A DNA stretch of 64,000 bases from Rhizobiales bacterium GAS188 (lineage in GTDB: Bacteria; Pseudomonadota; Alphaproteobacteria; Rhizobiales; Beijerinckiaceae), in assembly GCA_900104855.1 (NCBI GenBank), contig FNSS01000001.1, positions 5,580,001 to 5,644,000 of the forward strand, given 5' to 3'. The notes beneath the pieces are model-generated. The model saw only the letters and a list, made by a program, of their open reading frames with translations, made no database searches and was not told where the DNA came from. This document shows, one piece after another, positions 34,795-44,211 of the stretch (positions within the stretch are counted from its first letter, which is position 1; every line of letters starts with the position of its first letter). A program made the position numbers and the translations under genes.

Positions 34795-35535
34795 ATGAAG
34801 ACCGCAAGAATCGCCGCCGCCCAGACCGTTGAATTTCGGGAAGACATCGAGGCGGCGTTGAACTGCGTGGCAGATGTCGCCGCGCGCGCCGAAGCCGAAG
34901 GCGCCTCGCTGCTGTGTTTTCCCGAAGGCTTCCTTCAGGGGTATCTGATCGACGAGGCACCGGCACGACGAAACGCTCTGGACGTCGGGTCACCCGCATT
35001 CGAGGCTGTGCTGAACCGGCTCCCGAAGACCGGACCGATGATGGTCATGGGGCTGATCGAGGTAGAGGAAGGGCGATTGTTCAACACTGCCATCGTGGTG
35101 GATCGCGGCGCCGTCATCGGTCGCTATCGCAAGGCGCACCTCCTCGGCGGCGAACACATTTTCGACGCTGGAAGCGATAGCCATATCTTCGAGATTGCCG
35201 GTCTGCGTTTCGGAATCAACATTTGCTACGACACGAGCTTTCCCGAGGCGGCGCGGAAGATAGCGGACCTCGGCGCCTCCTTGATCGTGTGCCCGGCCAA
35301 CAATATGCACCGCCGCAAGACGTCGGAGGCGTTCAAGGACGTGCACAATTCCGTACGGGGTGAGCGATGCCGTGAAACAGGCCTTTGGCTCGTCTCGTCC
35401 GATGTGACCGGCGAGCGCGATGGGCGTATTTCCTGGGGTCCCACGGCTGTCCTCAATCCAACCGGCGAGGTCGTGGCGCAGCTGCCTTTGGAAAAGCCCG
35501 GATTGTTGGTCTTCGATATTCCTTGCCGCCTGTAA
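34795..35535 (+). CDS. Nitrilase-superfamily carbon-nitrogen hydrolase
   Basis: 246-residue hydrolase with the Glu-Lys-Cys triad: Glu44 (CFPEGFLQGY), Lys113 (RYRKAHLLGGE) and Cys144 (NICYDTSFPEAAR). It would act on an amide, carbamoyl or nitrile bond in the cytosol; the branch cannot be fixed by eye. Length is at the short end for the superfamily. It sits between the dehalogenase and an SDR on the same strand, which suggests a shared catabolic role. Confidence 0.87.
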   Translation: MKTARIAAAQTVEFREDIEAALNCVADVAARAEAEGASLLCFPEGFLQGYLIDEAPARRNALDVGSPAFEAVLNRLPKTGPMMVMGLIEVEEGRLFNTAIVVDRGAVIGRYRKAHLLGGEHIFDAGSDSHIFEIAGLRFGINICYDTSFPEAARKIADLGASLIVCPANNMHRRKTSEAFKDVHNSVRGERCRETGLWLVSSDVTGERDGRISWGPTAVLNPTGEVVAQLPLEKPGLLVFDIPCRL

Positions 35536-35670
35536 GACCGCGGAACGCGGCCGCCGACGGCCCCGCACCACATTCGTGCAGGTCTCGCACGAGAGTGGTG
35601 CCAGACCTCGCTTTTTCTCGAGATGACTATCGGGAAAGCTCCGGCCGTCGCCACCCTCGGAGATCCCAAC

Positions 35671-36390
35671 ATGGATATCGCACATTCCACCGCCCTCGTG
35701 ACCGGCGCCAATCGCGGCATCGGCCGGGCCCTCGTCCACGCCCTGCTTGCCGCCGGCGCCGCGAAAGTCTTTGCCGCCGCGCGCAGCGTCGAGAAGCTCG
35801 ACGGCCTCCTGGGCGACGGGCGGGTCGTCGCCGTCCCGCTCGACGTCACCAGCGAACGATCCGTCTCGGCTCTCGCCGAGCGGGCCGGCGACGTCACGCT
35901 CCTGATCAACAATGCCGGCGTGTTGGACTTCGGCACTGTCCTCGAGACCCCGCGGGAAGCGTTCGAGCGCAACTTCGGCACGAATTTCTACGGCGTCCTC
36001 TCCATGTCCCGGAGCTTCGCGCCGGTCATCGAGCGTAATGGCGGAGGTGCCATCGTCAATATCCTCACTCTCGTGGCACTCGCCAGCATGCCGGGCCTTG
36101 GCGCCTACAACGCCTCGAAGGCCGCGGCGTGGTCGCTGAGCCAGTCGTTACGTGCCGGGCTTGCGAGCCGGATGGTGGCAGTGCACAGCGTTTTCCCCGG
36201 CGCCGTCGACACGGACATGCTGGCTGGCGTCGACATGCCGAAGACGAGCCCGGCCGATGTCGCCAGAGCCATCGTCGACGGTGTCGCGAAATCTGTCGAG
36301 GATATCTTCCCCGACCCCATGTCGGCGTCGATCTATGAGGCGTGGAGGAAGGACCACAAGGCCGTCGAGAAGCAATTCGCCGCAATGTGA
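35671..36390 (+). CDS. Short-chain dehydrogenase/reductase
   Basis: 239-residue classical SDR with TGANRGIG near the N-terminus, LLINNAGV, and active-site YNASK. The Ser strand reads AIVNILTLVALASMPG, so the usual Ser is replaced by Leu-Thr, a variation known in some subgroups. It could oxidise the alcohol made by the dehalogenase, but this is inference from proximity. The ATG at 35671 starts the family homology; an upstream in-frame ATG (35623) has no supporting similarity. Confidence 0.83.
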   Translation: MDIAHSTALVTGANRGIGRALVHALLAAGAAKVFAAARSVEKLDGLLGDGRVVAVPLDVTSERSVSALAERAGDVTLLINNAGVLDFGTVLETPREAFERNFGTNFYGVLSMSRSFAPVIERNGGGAIVNILTLVALASMPGLGAYNASKAAAWSLSQSLRAGLASRMVAVHSVFPGAVDTDMLAGVDMPKTSPADVARAIVDGVAKSVEDIFPDPMSASIYEAWRKDHKAVEKQFAAM

Positions 36391-36893
36391 GCGGCGGGAC
36401 ATCACCGCCGCGCATCGGCCGGCTGAGGACTATTTCGCAGGCCTCGCCTGCCGTCCGGATCGAGCCCATCACCGTTTTTGGCGCAAGCCAGGGGAGCGGC
36501 TTGGACCGCGGGGGCGGCCGTGCCCGAGATCGGTGTCGCGACGCATCATGCTGATTAAAAACAATTTTCTTTGTGAGCCAATGGAGCCGGACCTGGCCGT
36601 GATGATCCCGCATCCTCACAAGCCTTGCCGATCAGTGACCATGGGCAGGGCAGATCGGTCAGATCTTGCCGATCCCGCGCGCCTGAGCTCACGGGCGCGG
36701 TCCATGACTGGGGCCCCGCAGCGCCTCATGACGCGGAGAGCCGGAAGTCCCGATTTACATTGTAACCTCTTCAATTATCTTGATAGGTTATAACGATCAT
36801 GCGGGCTCCGATCCTGATCGTAGCGCCTCGTGTCCGACGTAACGGCAGAAAAACAAAGATATCGGGGGCGAGGACAAGATCCGGGAGAGCGCA
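36391..36893. other. Gene-free stretch with an inverted repeat
   Basis: 503 bases with no convincing gene. TTGTAACCT (36760-36768) and AGGTTATAA (36785-36793) form an inverted repeat with one mismatch, about 100 bases before the next start, and are a candidate operator. The stretch from about 36540 is less GC-rich than its surroundings. Confidence 0.45.
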
Positions 36894-37307
36894 ATGTCAG
36901 TCTCAGCCAAGACCGGCGATGCCGCGCCGCCTGGAGATGCGCCGGGGCGGGCGGCATCAGCAGGAATCTCGACCGCTAATCCGACAAGATTGATCGCGCG
37001 GATCTGGCGCGGACAGACGTTCGCGGCCAGGGCAGACGAATACACGAGCTATCTTCACGAGGCGGGGGTCCGCAAGATTGCGGCGATCCCGGGCAATCGC
37101 GGCGTCCAGATGTTGCGATCGGTCCGCGACGATATCGCGGATTTCCAGGTTCATTCCTATTGGGATTCCTTCGAGGCCATCAAGCTGTTCGCGGGGGACG
37201 ATTATGAAAAAGTTCGTCACCTGCCCAAAGATCCCGAGTACATGATCGGAAAGGAGCCCACAGTCCAGCATTTCGAGGTCGTCGTGAACGACTGGCCGCA
37301 GCGATGA
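36894..37307 (+). CDS. Dimeric alpha/beta-barrel (ABM-like) protein
   Basis: 137-residue protein. From about residue 35 it reads as a small ferredoxin-like (antibiotic-biosynthesis-monooxygenase-like) domain: RIWRGQTFAARADEYTSYLHEAGV, PGNRGVQMLRSV, and YWDSFEAIKLFAGDDYEKV. The first 30 residues are Ala/Pro/Gly-rich. A GGGAG ribosome-binding site precedes it. It lies 110 bases before the LivK-like gene; a functional link is possible but unproven. Confidence 0.7.
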   Translation: MSVSAKTGDAAPPGDAPGRAASAGISTANPTRLIARIWRGQTFAARADEYTSYLHEAGVRKIAAIPGNRGVQMLRSVRDDIADFQVHSYWDSFEAIKLFAGDDYEKVRHLPKDPEYMIGKEPTVQHFEVVVNDWPQR

Positions 37308-37417
37308 TAAGGTTGTCCTGCTCGGATGCGAGCGGGACAATCACGTGCCGCAATCCGTCAGCTCGATGAGCACTGCCGGAAGGATAGAAATCACGGCTTC
37401 ACGAGGGAGGATAGAAG

Positions 37418-38674
37418 ATGAAATATCGCAATTGCCTTCCGATATCGACATGCGTCGTACTGGCCGCGGCAGCTTTGACCGCGGCCCCCATGGCCAACGC
37501 CGCCGAGACCAAGGGTCCCGTCACCGACGACATCGGCGTCTTGATGATCCCGAAAGGCGCACCGATCCAGCTCGGCGCTTATTGGGTGATGTCAGGAGCC
37601 GATTCGGCGCTCGGCATCGACGAGAAGCGCGGCGTCGAGATCGCCATCAAGGACCATGGCGGCACGCTCCTCGGCCACCCCATCAAGCTCAATGTCGAGG
37701 ATGATCTGTGCAATGCCGAGGGCGGACAGACGGCCGCGACGAAACTCGCCGCGAACCCCAATACCGCGATCGTCTTGGGGCCTGCCTGTTCGAGCGCGGC
37801 GACGCCCGGAGCTCCGATTCTGTGGAAGGCCGGGGTCACCAATATCGCCACGGCGACCACGGCCCCGGCACTGACCGCACCGGAGCGCAAGCCCGAATAT
37901 GCCGGCTATATGCGCACCGTCTATAGCGACATCGATCAGGGCCGCTCGGACGCGAAATATGTGCACGATGTCCTGAAGGCGAAGAAGATCGTGACGATCC
38001 ACGACGGCAGCCCTTATGCCCAGCAGCTCGCCACGGTGATGGGAGACAATTTCAAGAAGCTCGGCGGGACCGTGCTGTCCCAGGAGGCCGTGGCGCCGAC
38101 CGACGTCGATATGCACCCCGTCCTGACGCGCGTCGCAACCGAGAAGCCCGATGTGATCTACGCGCCGGTCTTCGTCGCCGCCGGCGCGCAGCTGCTGCGC
38201 CAATCGAAGGACATACCGGGCCTCGAGAAAGTGCCGCTGATCGGCAGCTCGGGGCAGATGGCGCCCGATCTGGTCGAGGCTGCCCGGGCGGCCGCGGTCG
38301 GATACAAGATCACCTACCCCGACGTCTCGCCGCAAGCGATGGGCACGGGCTATCCGAAATTCGTCGAGGCCTACAAGAAGGCTTACGGCGAAGCGCCGAT
38401 CTCAGGGTATCATGCGAATGCCTATGACGCAGCGGAGCTTGCCTTCAAGGCAATCGAAAAGGTGGCGAAGACGGACGCGAACGGTGTCACCTATATCGGC
38501 CGCAAGGCGTTGCGCGACGCCGTGCTGACGATCAAGTTCGAGGGTGTCAGCGGCCCGATCGGCTGCGACCAATACGGTCAATGCGCGCAATTCAAGCCCG
38601 CCGTCTACGAGTTCACCAATGGGGACCCGAAGACCTTCAAGATCGGCGAGAATCCCAAAAAGATCTGGCCCTGA
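37418..38674 (+). CDS. Branched-chain amino acid-type ABC substrate-binding protein
   Basis: 418-residue periplasmic binding protein of the LivK family. The signal peptide covers about the first 27 residues (LAAAALTAAPMANA). Then ADSALGIDEKRGVEIAIKDHGGTLLGHPI, LNVEDDLCNAEGGQTAATKLA and GPACSSAATPG are typical of the group. A GGAGG site lies just upstream. It starts a five-gene importer. These systems carry amino acids, but also urea, short amides and aromatic acids, so the ligand is open. Confidence 0.88.
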   Translation: MKYRNCLPISTCVVLAAAALTAAPMANAAETKGPVTDDIGVLMIPKGAPIQLGAYWVMSGADSALGIDEKRGVEIAIKDHGGTLLGHPIKLNVEDDLCNAEGGQTAATKLAANPNTAIVLGPACSSAATPGAPILWKAGVTNIATATTAPALTAPERKPEYAGYMRTVYSDIDQGRSDAKYVHDVLKAKKIVTIHDGSPYAQQLATVMGDNFKKLGGTVLSQEAVAPTDVDMHPVLTRVATEKPDVIYAPVFVAAGAQLLRQSKDIPGLEKVPLIGSSGQMAPDLVEAARAAAVGYKITYPDVSPQAMGTGYPKFVEAYKKAYGEAPISGYHANAYDAAELAFKAIEKVAKTDANGVTYIGRKALRDAVLTIKFEGVSGPIGCDQYGQCAQFKPAVYEFTNGDPKTFKIGENPKKIWP

Positions 38675-38767
38675 CAATCGCAGTTACTCAGCCTGACACA
38701 AACGCCATGGCGTCGCCTTGCGGCACCATGGCGCCGCTCTCTTGTTTCAATAGGTCGGTGAGGCAAA

Positions 38768-39862
38768 ATGCGTGAGGTCGCGGCAGGCCGGACCTTGATA
38801 CCGAAGCTCAGCTCGCTGTCGCGCTTCACCTTCGTCGATGTCATCCTCTGGGGATTGCGCATCGGTGTCGTGATCGTGGTTGTCGGCGGCACGGTCGGCA
38901 CCTTGATCAAGGGCCGCTACGCCGCCGCCCAGTGGTTCGACTTCCTGGTGTTCGGCCTCACCATCGGCAGCGTCTATGCTTTGGTCGCGCTCGGCTACAC
39001 CATGGTCTACGGGGTCTTGCGCCTGATCAATTTCGCGCATGGCGACATCATGATGACGGGCGCCTTCTCGGGATATTTCGTGGCCTCGCAATTTGCCGAG
39101 ACCGGGCTTCTGGACCGCAGCCCGGTGCTGGCAATGCTGGGAATCCTCGCTGTCGCCGTCACGACATCGACGACCATCGCGGTGCTCACCGAGAGGCTCG
39201 CCTATCGGCCCTTCCGCCATGTCCGAGGCTTGGCGCCGCTGATCTGCGCGATCGGCGTGTCGTTCTTCCTCGAACAGACTTTCCGCGGCTCCTTCGGCTC
39301 GGGGATCAGGGCCTATCCCGATCCGAAATGGCAGAAGGAAGTGATTTCCGTTTTCGGCTTCGGCATTCCCCTTGTCGAAGCCTTGGTGGTGGTCGCAGCC
39401 CTCGTCTCGATGCTCATCCTCTATCTCATCGTGCAACGCACCCGGATGGGAACGGCGATGCGCGCGGTCTCGGAAGACACCGATGCGGCGGCCCTGATGG
39501 GCATCGATGTGAACAAGGTCGTGGTCTTCACCTTTGCGCTCGGCGGCGCCATGGCTGGCATCGCCGGCGTTTGTTATGCGTTCGTGTTCAAGCAGGTCTA
39601 TTTCTTCATGGGCTTCACGCCCGGCATCAAGGCGTTCGGCGCGGCCGTGCTCGGCGGCATCGGCAGCGTGCCCGGCGCCATGCTCGGCGGGCTTTTTCTC
39701 GGCATCGTCGAATCGGTCGGGCCCGCCCTCTTCCTCGATGGGATCGGCATTCCGGCGCCCTATCAACTGCGCGATCTCATCGCCTTCACGCTTCTCATCA
39801 TGGTCCTGATCTTCCGGCCTTACGGGATCTTGGGCGAGCGCATGGCGAAGAAGCGGGCATGA
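38768..39862 (+). CDS. livH: Liv-type ABC transporter permease 1 (LivH-like)
   Basis: 364-residue inner-membrane permease. The core has VYALVALGYTMVYGVLRLINFAHGDIMM, the strongest LivH signature, plus a C-terminal AVLGGIGSVPGAMLGG loop that contacts the ATPase. The first 60 residues precede the usual start of LivH and include one more hydrophobic segment. It overlaps the LivM start by 4 bases. Confidence 0.9.
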   Translation: MREVAAGRTLIPKLSSLSRFTFVDVILWGLRIGVVIVVVGGTVGTLIKGRYAAAQWFDFLVFGLTIGSVYALVALGYTMVYGVLRLINFAHGDIMMTGAFSGYFVASQFAETGLLDRSPVLAMLGILAVAVTTSTTIAVLTERLAYRPFRHVRGLAPLICAIGVSFFLEQTFRGSFGSGIRAYPDPKWQKEVISVFGFGIPLVEALVVVAALVSMLILYLIVQRTRMGTAMRAVSEDTDAAALMGIDVNKVVVFTFALGGAMAGIAGVCYAFVFKQVYFFMGFTPGIKAFGAAVLGGIGSVPGAMLGGLFLGIVESVGPALFLDGIGIPAPYQLRDLIAFTLLIMVLIFRPYGILGERMAKKRA

Positions 39863-41649
39863 CCCTCGCGACGACAAACCCCGCCACCCGCCGGCAGCGC
39901 CGGGAGCAGTCCCCCCTCGAGCGGGCGCTCAGGATCGGCCTCATCTTCGGCGTCGTCGCGGTCTACATCTCGGTCGTCGGCATCCTGTCCCTGATCGATG
40001 CGCGCTGGATCATTGTCGGCGTCGCGTCGCTCGGCGATGCCGCGCTCATCGCGATCGGGCTTGGCGCCGGCGCCACAGTGGCCGCGCGAAGGGCGTCCGC
40101 CGCATTCGCGCCACTTGTCCTGCCGAGCCTCGTCGCCGGGGCGGTCGCCGGCGGGCTCCTGGCGCTGCTCGCATTGGCTATCCAGTTCCTCGACTTGCGC
40201 CCGATCTTCATCGCCCTCTCGCCCGCTCTGCTCGGGACGCTGACCTTCGGGCTTGGAGTGCCGCTCGGCCCGGCGATACTGGTCGGCGCCGGGGCGTTGC
40301 TGGGCCTGCTGGGCGCCGCGCTCTCGCTCGCCCCGGCGACCATCCGCAAGCCGGTCGTCGTCGGCGTCGCCTTCGTCATGGTCTTCGGGGTCTTCCAGGA
40401 GCTCATCCAGATCATGATGCAGTTCGGCGAGATCGTCGGCGACCTGCGCGAGGCGATCTACAGCTGGGAGGGCCTCAGTCCCGAGGGCGCCCTGGTGATC
40501 TTCGTCCTTGCGTCCGGCGCGACGGTCTTGTGGACGACGATGTTGCGCCGGCAGGTCGATGAGCGCCTGGCGCGGCTCAGCCCGGCACAGCAGCGCTATG
40601 CCAAGGGCGCGCGGATCGTCCTCTTCATCCTCCTGCTCGTCCTGTTTCCGGTCGTCGCCGGCTCCTATATCGGCCAGGTGATGATGCTGGTCGGGCTCTA
40701 TATCCTCATGGGGATGGGGCTCAATCTCGAGGTCGGGCTCGCAGGGCTCCTCGATCTTGGTTTCGTCGCTTTCTTCGCGGTCGGCGCCTATGCGACGGCG
40801 CTCCTGACCGCCGACAGCCCGCATGCGCTGGCGAGCTACACCATGCTGCCGAGCCTCTCCTATTGGGCCGCGATGCCGATCGCGGTCATCGCTTCGATCA
40901 TCGTCGGGGTGCTGTTCGGCATCCCCGTGCTCGGGGTGCGCGGCGACTATCTGGCGGTCGCCACCATGGGCCTCGGCGAGATCGTGCGCGTCATCGTGCA
41001 ATCGGACATGGCGGCGCCGCTCCTCGCCGGCGCCCAGGGCATCCTGCAGATCCCGAAGCCGAGGATCGGCAGCTTCGAGCTCGCCGACCCGGTCGATCTC
41101 TTCTACTTGACGCTCGCGGCCTCGGCGGTCGCCGCCTATTTCGCCTGGCGCCTGGAGAATTCGCGCCTCGGGCGGGCCTGGATGGCGGTCCGCGACGACG
41201 AGGACGTGGCGCAGGCGCTCGGCATCAACCTCGTCAAGGTCAAGCTCCTGGCCTATGGGCTCGGCGCTGCCTTCGCGGGCCTCGCCGGCTCGATCTTCGC
41301 GGTCATGCTGACATCGATCTATCCCAGCAGCTTCCAGCTCTTGATCTCGATCAACGTGCTCGCCCTGATCATCGTCGGCGGCATGGGCAGCCTGCCTGGA
41401 GTGGTGGTTGGCGCCGTGGCGCTGGTCGGCTTGCCGGAGCTGCTGCGCGAGTTCGGCGAGTTCCGCTTCCTGTTCTACGGCGCCGTCCTCATCATCATGA
41501 TGCGTATCAAGCCCGAGGGCCTCTGGCCTTCGGCGACCCGTCGTCGCGAGCTGCGCGCCGCCGCCGGCGAAGGCGTGCCCGATGATCCGCAGGAGGCCGC
41601 CATGTTCGCTGCCGCGCCGTCATCGGCGGCGCAAGGCTCAGGCCACTAA
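39859..41649 (+). CDS. livM: Liv-type ABC transporter permease 2 (LivM-like), long form
   Basis: 596-residue permease, far longer than the usual 320-430. The LivM core begins near residue 278 (GLYILMGMGLNLEVGLAGLLDLGFVAFFAVGAYATALL) and includes GVRGDYLAVATMGLGEIVR and GGMGSLPGVVVGAVAL. The preceding 270 residues are themselves rich in hydrophobic segments (roughly six). They may be an added membrane domain rather than a fusion with a soluble partner. No frameshift is needed to read through. Confidence 0.88.
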   Translation: MTLATTNPATRRQRREQSPLERALRIGLIFGVVAVYISVVGILSLIDARWIIVGVASLGDAALIAIGLGAGATVAARRASAAFAPLVLPSLVAGAVAGGLLALLALAIQFLDLRPIFIALSPALLGTLTFGLGVPLGPAILVGAGALLGLLGAALSLAPATIRKPVVVGVAFVMVFGVFQELIQIMMQFGEIVGDLREAIYSWEGLSPEGALVIFVLASGATVLWTTMLRRQVDERLARLSPAQQRYAKGARIVLFILLLVLFPVVAGSYIGQVMMLVGLYILMGMGLNLEVGLAGLLDLGFVAFFAVGAYATALLTADSPHALASYTMLPSLSYWAAMPIAVIASIIVGVLFGIPVLGVRGDYLAVATMGLGEIVRVIVQSDMAAPLLAGAQGILQIPKPRIGSFELADPVDLFYLTLAASAVAAYFAWRLENSRLGRAWMAVRDDEDVAQALGINLVKVKLLAYGLGAAFAGLAGSIFAVMLTSIYPSSFQLLISINVLALIIVGGMGSLPGVVVGAVALVGLPELLREFGEFRFLFYGAVLIIMMRIKPEGLWPSATRRRELRAAAGEGVPDDPQEAAMFAAAPSSAAQGSGH

Positions 41650-42507
41650 ATGGCGGGCGCGACGCAAGGGGCGATCCTCACGACCGAGCGGCTGACGATG
41701 CGCTTCGGCGGTCTCGTCGCTGTCGGCGAGCTCGATCTCGAGGTTCGCGAGCGCGCCATACACTCGATCATCGGGCCGAACGGCGCCGGCAAGACGACCG
41801 TTTTCAACTGCATCATGCAGATCCTGCAGATATCCGCCGGCCAGATCTGGTTTCGCGGCGAGCGCGTGGACGGCCTGACACCCGATCGCGTCGCGGCCGC
41901 CGGGATCAGCCGCACCTATCAGAATATCCGGCTGTTCCGGAACATCACCGCCATGGAGAATCTGCTGGTCGGCATGCATCTTCATCTGCGTTCCCATTGG
42001 TGGGGCGCGCTGCTCAACTCGCCGCACACCAGGCGGGACGAGGAACAGGCCCATGAGGAGGCGCTGAAGCTCCTGCATTTCGTCGGGCTGCGGGGCCGTG
42101 GCGATGTGCTGGCCCGCAATCTCGCCTATGGGGAGCAACGGCGCCTCGAGATCGGCCGGGCGCTCGCGACCCGTCCGCAGCTGCTCATGCTCGACGAACC
42201 GACGGCCGGCATGAACCCGCGCGAGACCTCCGAGATGATGGCCTTCATCCGCGAGGTGCGCGAATCCTTCGGGATCACCATCCTTCTCATCGAGCATCAA
42301 ATGCGCGTCGTCATGGCGATGTCGGATGTGGTGACGGTGCTCGACCATGGCGTGAAGATTGCCGAAGGATCCCCGGCCGAGATCCAGAACAACCCGAAGG
42401 TCATCGAGGCCTATCTCGGCAGTCCCAAGGCCGCGCCGGAAGCCGCTCGCCTGCACGCGATCGAGCATATGGGCGAAACCCCGATCGCGCCGGCTCGCGA
42501 CGAATAG
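41650..42507 (+). CDS. livG: Liv-type ABC transporter ATPase 1 (LivG-like)
   Basis: 285-residue ATPase. Walker A is GPNGAGKTTVFN, the signature region NLAYGEQRRLEIGRAL and Walker B LLMLDEPTAGMNPRE, with ILLIEHQM. The sequence RTYQNIRLFRNITAMENLLVG is characteristic of LivG. It begins directly after the LivM stop. The C-terminal 30 residues past the fold are poorly conserved in appearance. Confidence 0.92.
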   Translation: MAGATQGAILTTERLTMRFGGLVAVGELDLEVRERAIHSIIGPNGAGKTTVFNCIMQILQISAGQIWFRGERVDGLTPDRVAAAGISRTYQNIRLFRNITAMENLLVGMHLHLRSHWWGALLNSPHTRRDEEQAHEEALKLLHFVGLRGRGDVLARNLAYGEQRRLEIGRALATRPQLLMLDEPTAGMNPRETSEMMAFIREVRESFGITILLIEHQMRVVMAMSDVVTVLDHGVKIAEGSPAEIQNNPKVIEAYLGSPKAAPEAARLHAIEHMGETPIAPARDE

Positions 42508-42516
42508 CGAGACAGC

Positions 42517-43224
42517 ATGGCTCTTCTCGAAATCGACGATATTCACGTCTTCTACGACAATATCGAGGCGCTGAAGGGTGTCTCGATCAAGGTCGAGACG
42601 AAGCAGATCGTCACGCTTGTCGGAGCGAACGGCGCCGGCAAGACGACGACCTTGCGGGCCGTCAGTGGGCTGCTTCATCCCCGGATCGGGGACATCCGCC
42701 TCGACGGCGAGAGCCTTGGCGATGTCGCGCCCCATGAGATCGCCGCCATGGGGGTGCTGCAAGTGCCGGAGGGGCGGCGCATCTTCGCCCGGCTGACGAT
42801 CGAGGAGAATCTGGCGATGGGCGCCTTCGCGCGCCGGGATCGCCAGGCGGTCGCCGAGGACAAGGAGCGCATGCTGACGCTCTTTCCGCGTCTGCGTGAG
42901 CGCCTCAAGCAGGTTGCAGGGACGCTTTCCGGCGGCGAGCAGCAAATGCTGGCGACGGCACGCGCCTTGATGGGGCGGCCGCGCGTGCTGCTCATGGACG
43001 AACCCAGCATGGGGCTGTCCCCGGTCCTGGTCGAGCAGGTGTTCGAAACCATCCGGACGATCAACCAGCAAGGCGTCACCATCCTGCTCGTCGAACAGAA
43101 CGCCTTGATGGCGCTGAATATTGCCGATTACGCCTATGTCATGGAGAGCGGCAGGATTGTCCTGACCGGTCGCGGCAAAGATCTGCTCGATGACGAGAAG
43201 GTGCAGCGCGCTTATCTCGGCTAG
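42517..43224 (+). CDS. livF: Liv-type ABC transporter ATPase 2 (LivF-like)
   Basis: 235-residue ATPase, last gene of the importer. Walker A is GANGAGKTTTLR, the signature TLSGGEQQMLATARAL and Walker B VLLMDEPSMGLSPVLVEQV. VPEGRRIFARLTIEENL is typical of LivF. It begins 9 bases after livG. No terminator hairpin is obvious in the 200 bases that follow, which hold only fragments resembling a degenerate repeat. Confidence 0.93.
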   Translation: MALLEIDDIHVFYDNIEALKGVSIKVETKQIVTLVGANGAGKTTTLRAVSGLLHPRIGDIRLDGESLGDVAPHEIAAMGVLQVPEGRRIFARLTIEENLAMGAFARRDRQAVAEDKERMLTLFPRLRERLKQVAGTLSGGEQQMLATARALMGRPRVLLMDEPSMGLSPVLVEQVFETIRTINQQGVTILLVEQNALMALNIADYAYVMESGRIVLTGRGKDLLDDEKVQRAYLG

Positions 43225-43424
43225 GGCGTGTACTCATAAAACGAAGTTCGTGAGCGCGGCTTGACCCAAGTCCGCTATCCGGCGAATTGCAGACTCAAGC
43301 CGGACATCGCTAGGTCCGAAAGGTGCCAGCGGACCTGTAGCGGTGGATTGTCGAGTATGTTTGCAATAGGAGCGAGGCGGAGGCGCGGCAGGGCGCGCAG
43401 CGGCGCGAGCGGATCGGTCCTGCT

Positions 43425-44015
43425 TCAGTCCTTCACCAAGAGCGCCCGCGCCCGGGTGAATTCGCGGCAGCGGGCGAGGCCGGGCCAGACCACCAGCGAG
43501 GCCTTCTTGTGGGCTCCGAAGCCGGGCGCGAGCGCTAGCACTTCGGCATGCAGGCCGGGATAGGGGCCGGGGCCCGGGCGGAGCAGGGCATCGAGGCGGC
43601 CGGCGAGAAGATCGGCCACATCGTCGGTCGCCACCGCCCGCACATAATCGGGCGGGCGCTTCGTGCCGGCGAGACGGGCGAGCAGGCGGTCGGGCTCGTC
43701 ACTCAGGGCCGGCGAGATGCCGAGGCGGAGCGGCTTCGTCTTCAGAGCCTTCGCGACCGTGTCGCTGGCCTCCGACAGGCGTTCGAAGGCTTCCGTCACT
43801 TCCGGCAGCAAGGCCTCGCCCTGCGAGGTGAGGATCAGGCTGCGGTGCAGGCGCTGGAACAGCGGCACGCCGAGCGCCTGTTCCAGGTGCTTCACCTGCT
43901 GGCTGACGGCACCGGGCGTGACGGAGAGTTCCGTCGCGGCGGCCTTGAAGCTCAGGTGGCGGCCGGCGGCCTCGAAGGCGCGTAATCCGTTCAGAGGGGG
44001 CAGGCGATAGCTCAT
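43425..44015 (-). CDS. Short LysR-type regulator with reduced effector domain
   Basis: 196-residue protein. The helix-turn-helix is complete (LNGLRAFEAAGRHLSFKAAATELSVTPGAVSQQVKHLEQALGVPLFQRL) and the linker helix is present. The effector part has only about 100 residues where about 210 are expected, ending WPGLARCREFTRARALLVKD. It could be an internal deletion, a natural half-size regulator or a decaying gene. Start 44015 was preferred over 44033; neither has a clear ribosome-binding site. Confidence 0.6.
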   Translation of the reverse strand: MSYRLPPLNGLRAFEAAGRHLSFKAAATELSVTPGAVSQQVKHLEQALGVPLFQRLHRSLILTSQGEALLPEVTEAFERLSEASDTVAKALKTKPLRLGISPALSDEPDRLLARLAGTKRPPDYVRAVATDDVADLLAGRLDALLRPGPGPYPGLHAEVLALAPGFGAHKKASLVVWPGLARCREFTRARALLVKD

Positions 44016-44211
44016 GGGTGCGGGTCCGGGCATGAAGGTGACGGCTTCAGAATAGAAAAACTCTTCCAGGCAGTCAGAAACAATCGGTTGAGCGGGGCCC
44101 GGGCGTGCGGGAGAAAGCGGGCACCGATCACGCCTTCAGGAAGATCATCATGCAGCAGCGCAACGTCAATACCGAAACCGCTTTCGGCTAATTGTGCTAG
44201 AGAGGTGTCCA

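Noticed and set aside
39820-41001. A 393-codon reverse frame opposite livM
   Set aside because: Highly charged composition, antisense to a membrane protein; no domain recognised.
38932-41649. A 905-codon frame starting inside livH
   Set aside because: The part before 39859 is livH in a shifted frame; livM starts at the ATGA overlap.
43225-43424. Sequence after livF with repeated AGTCCGC/GCGGAC-like fragments
   Set aside because: Resembles a degenerate repeat seen in this order, but arms and limits could not be defined.
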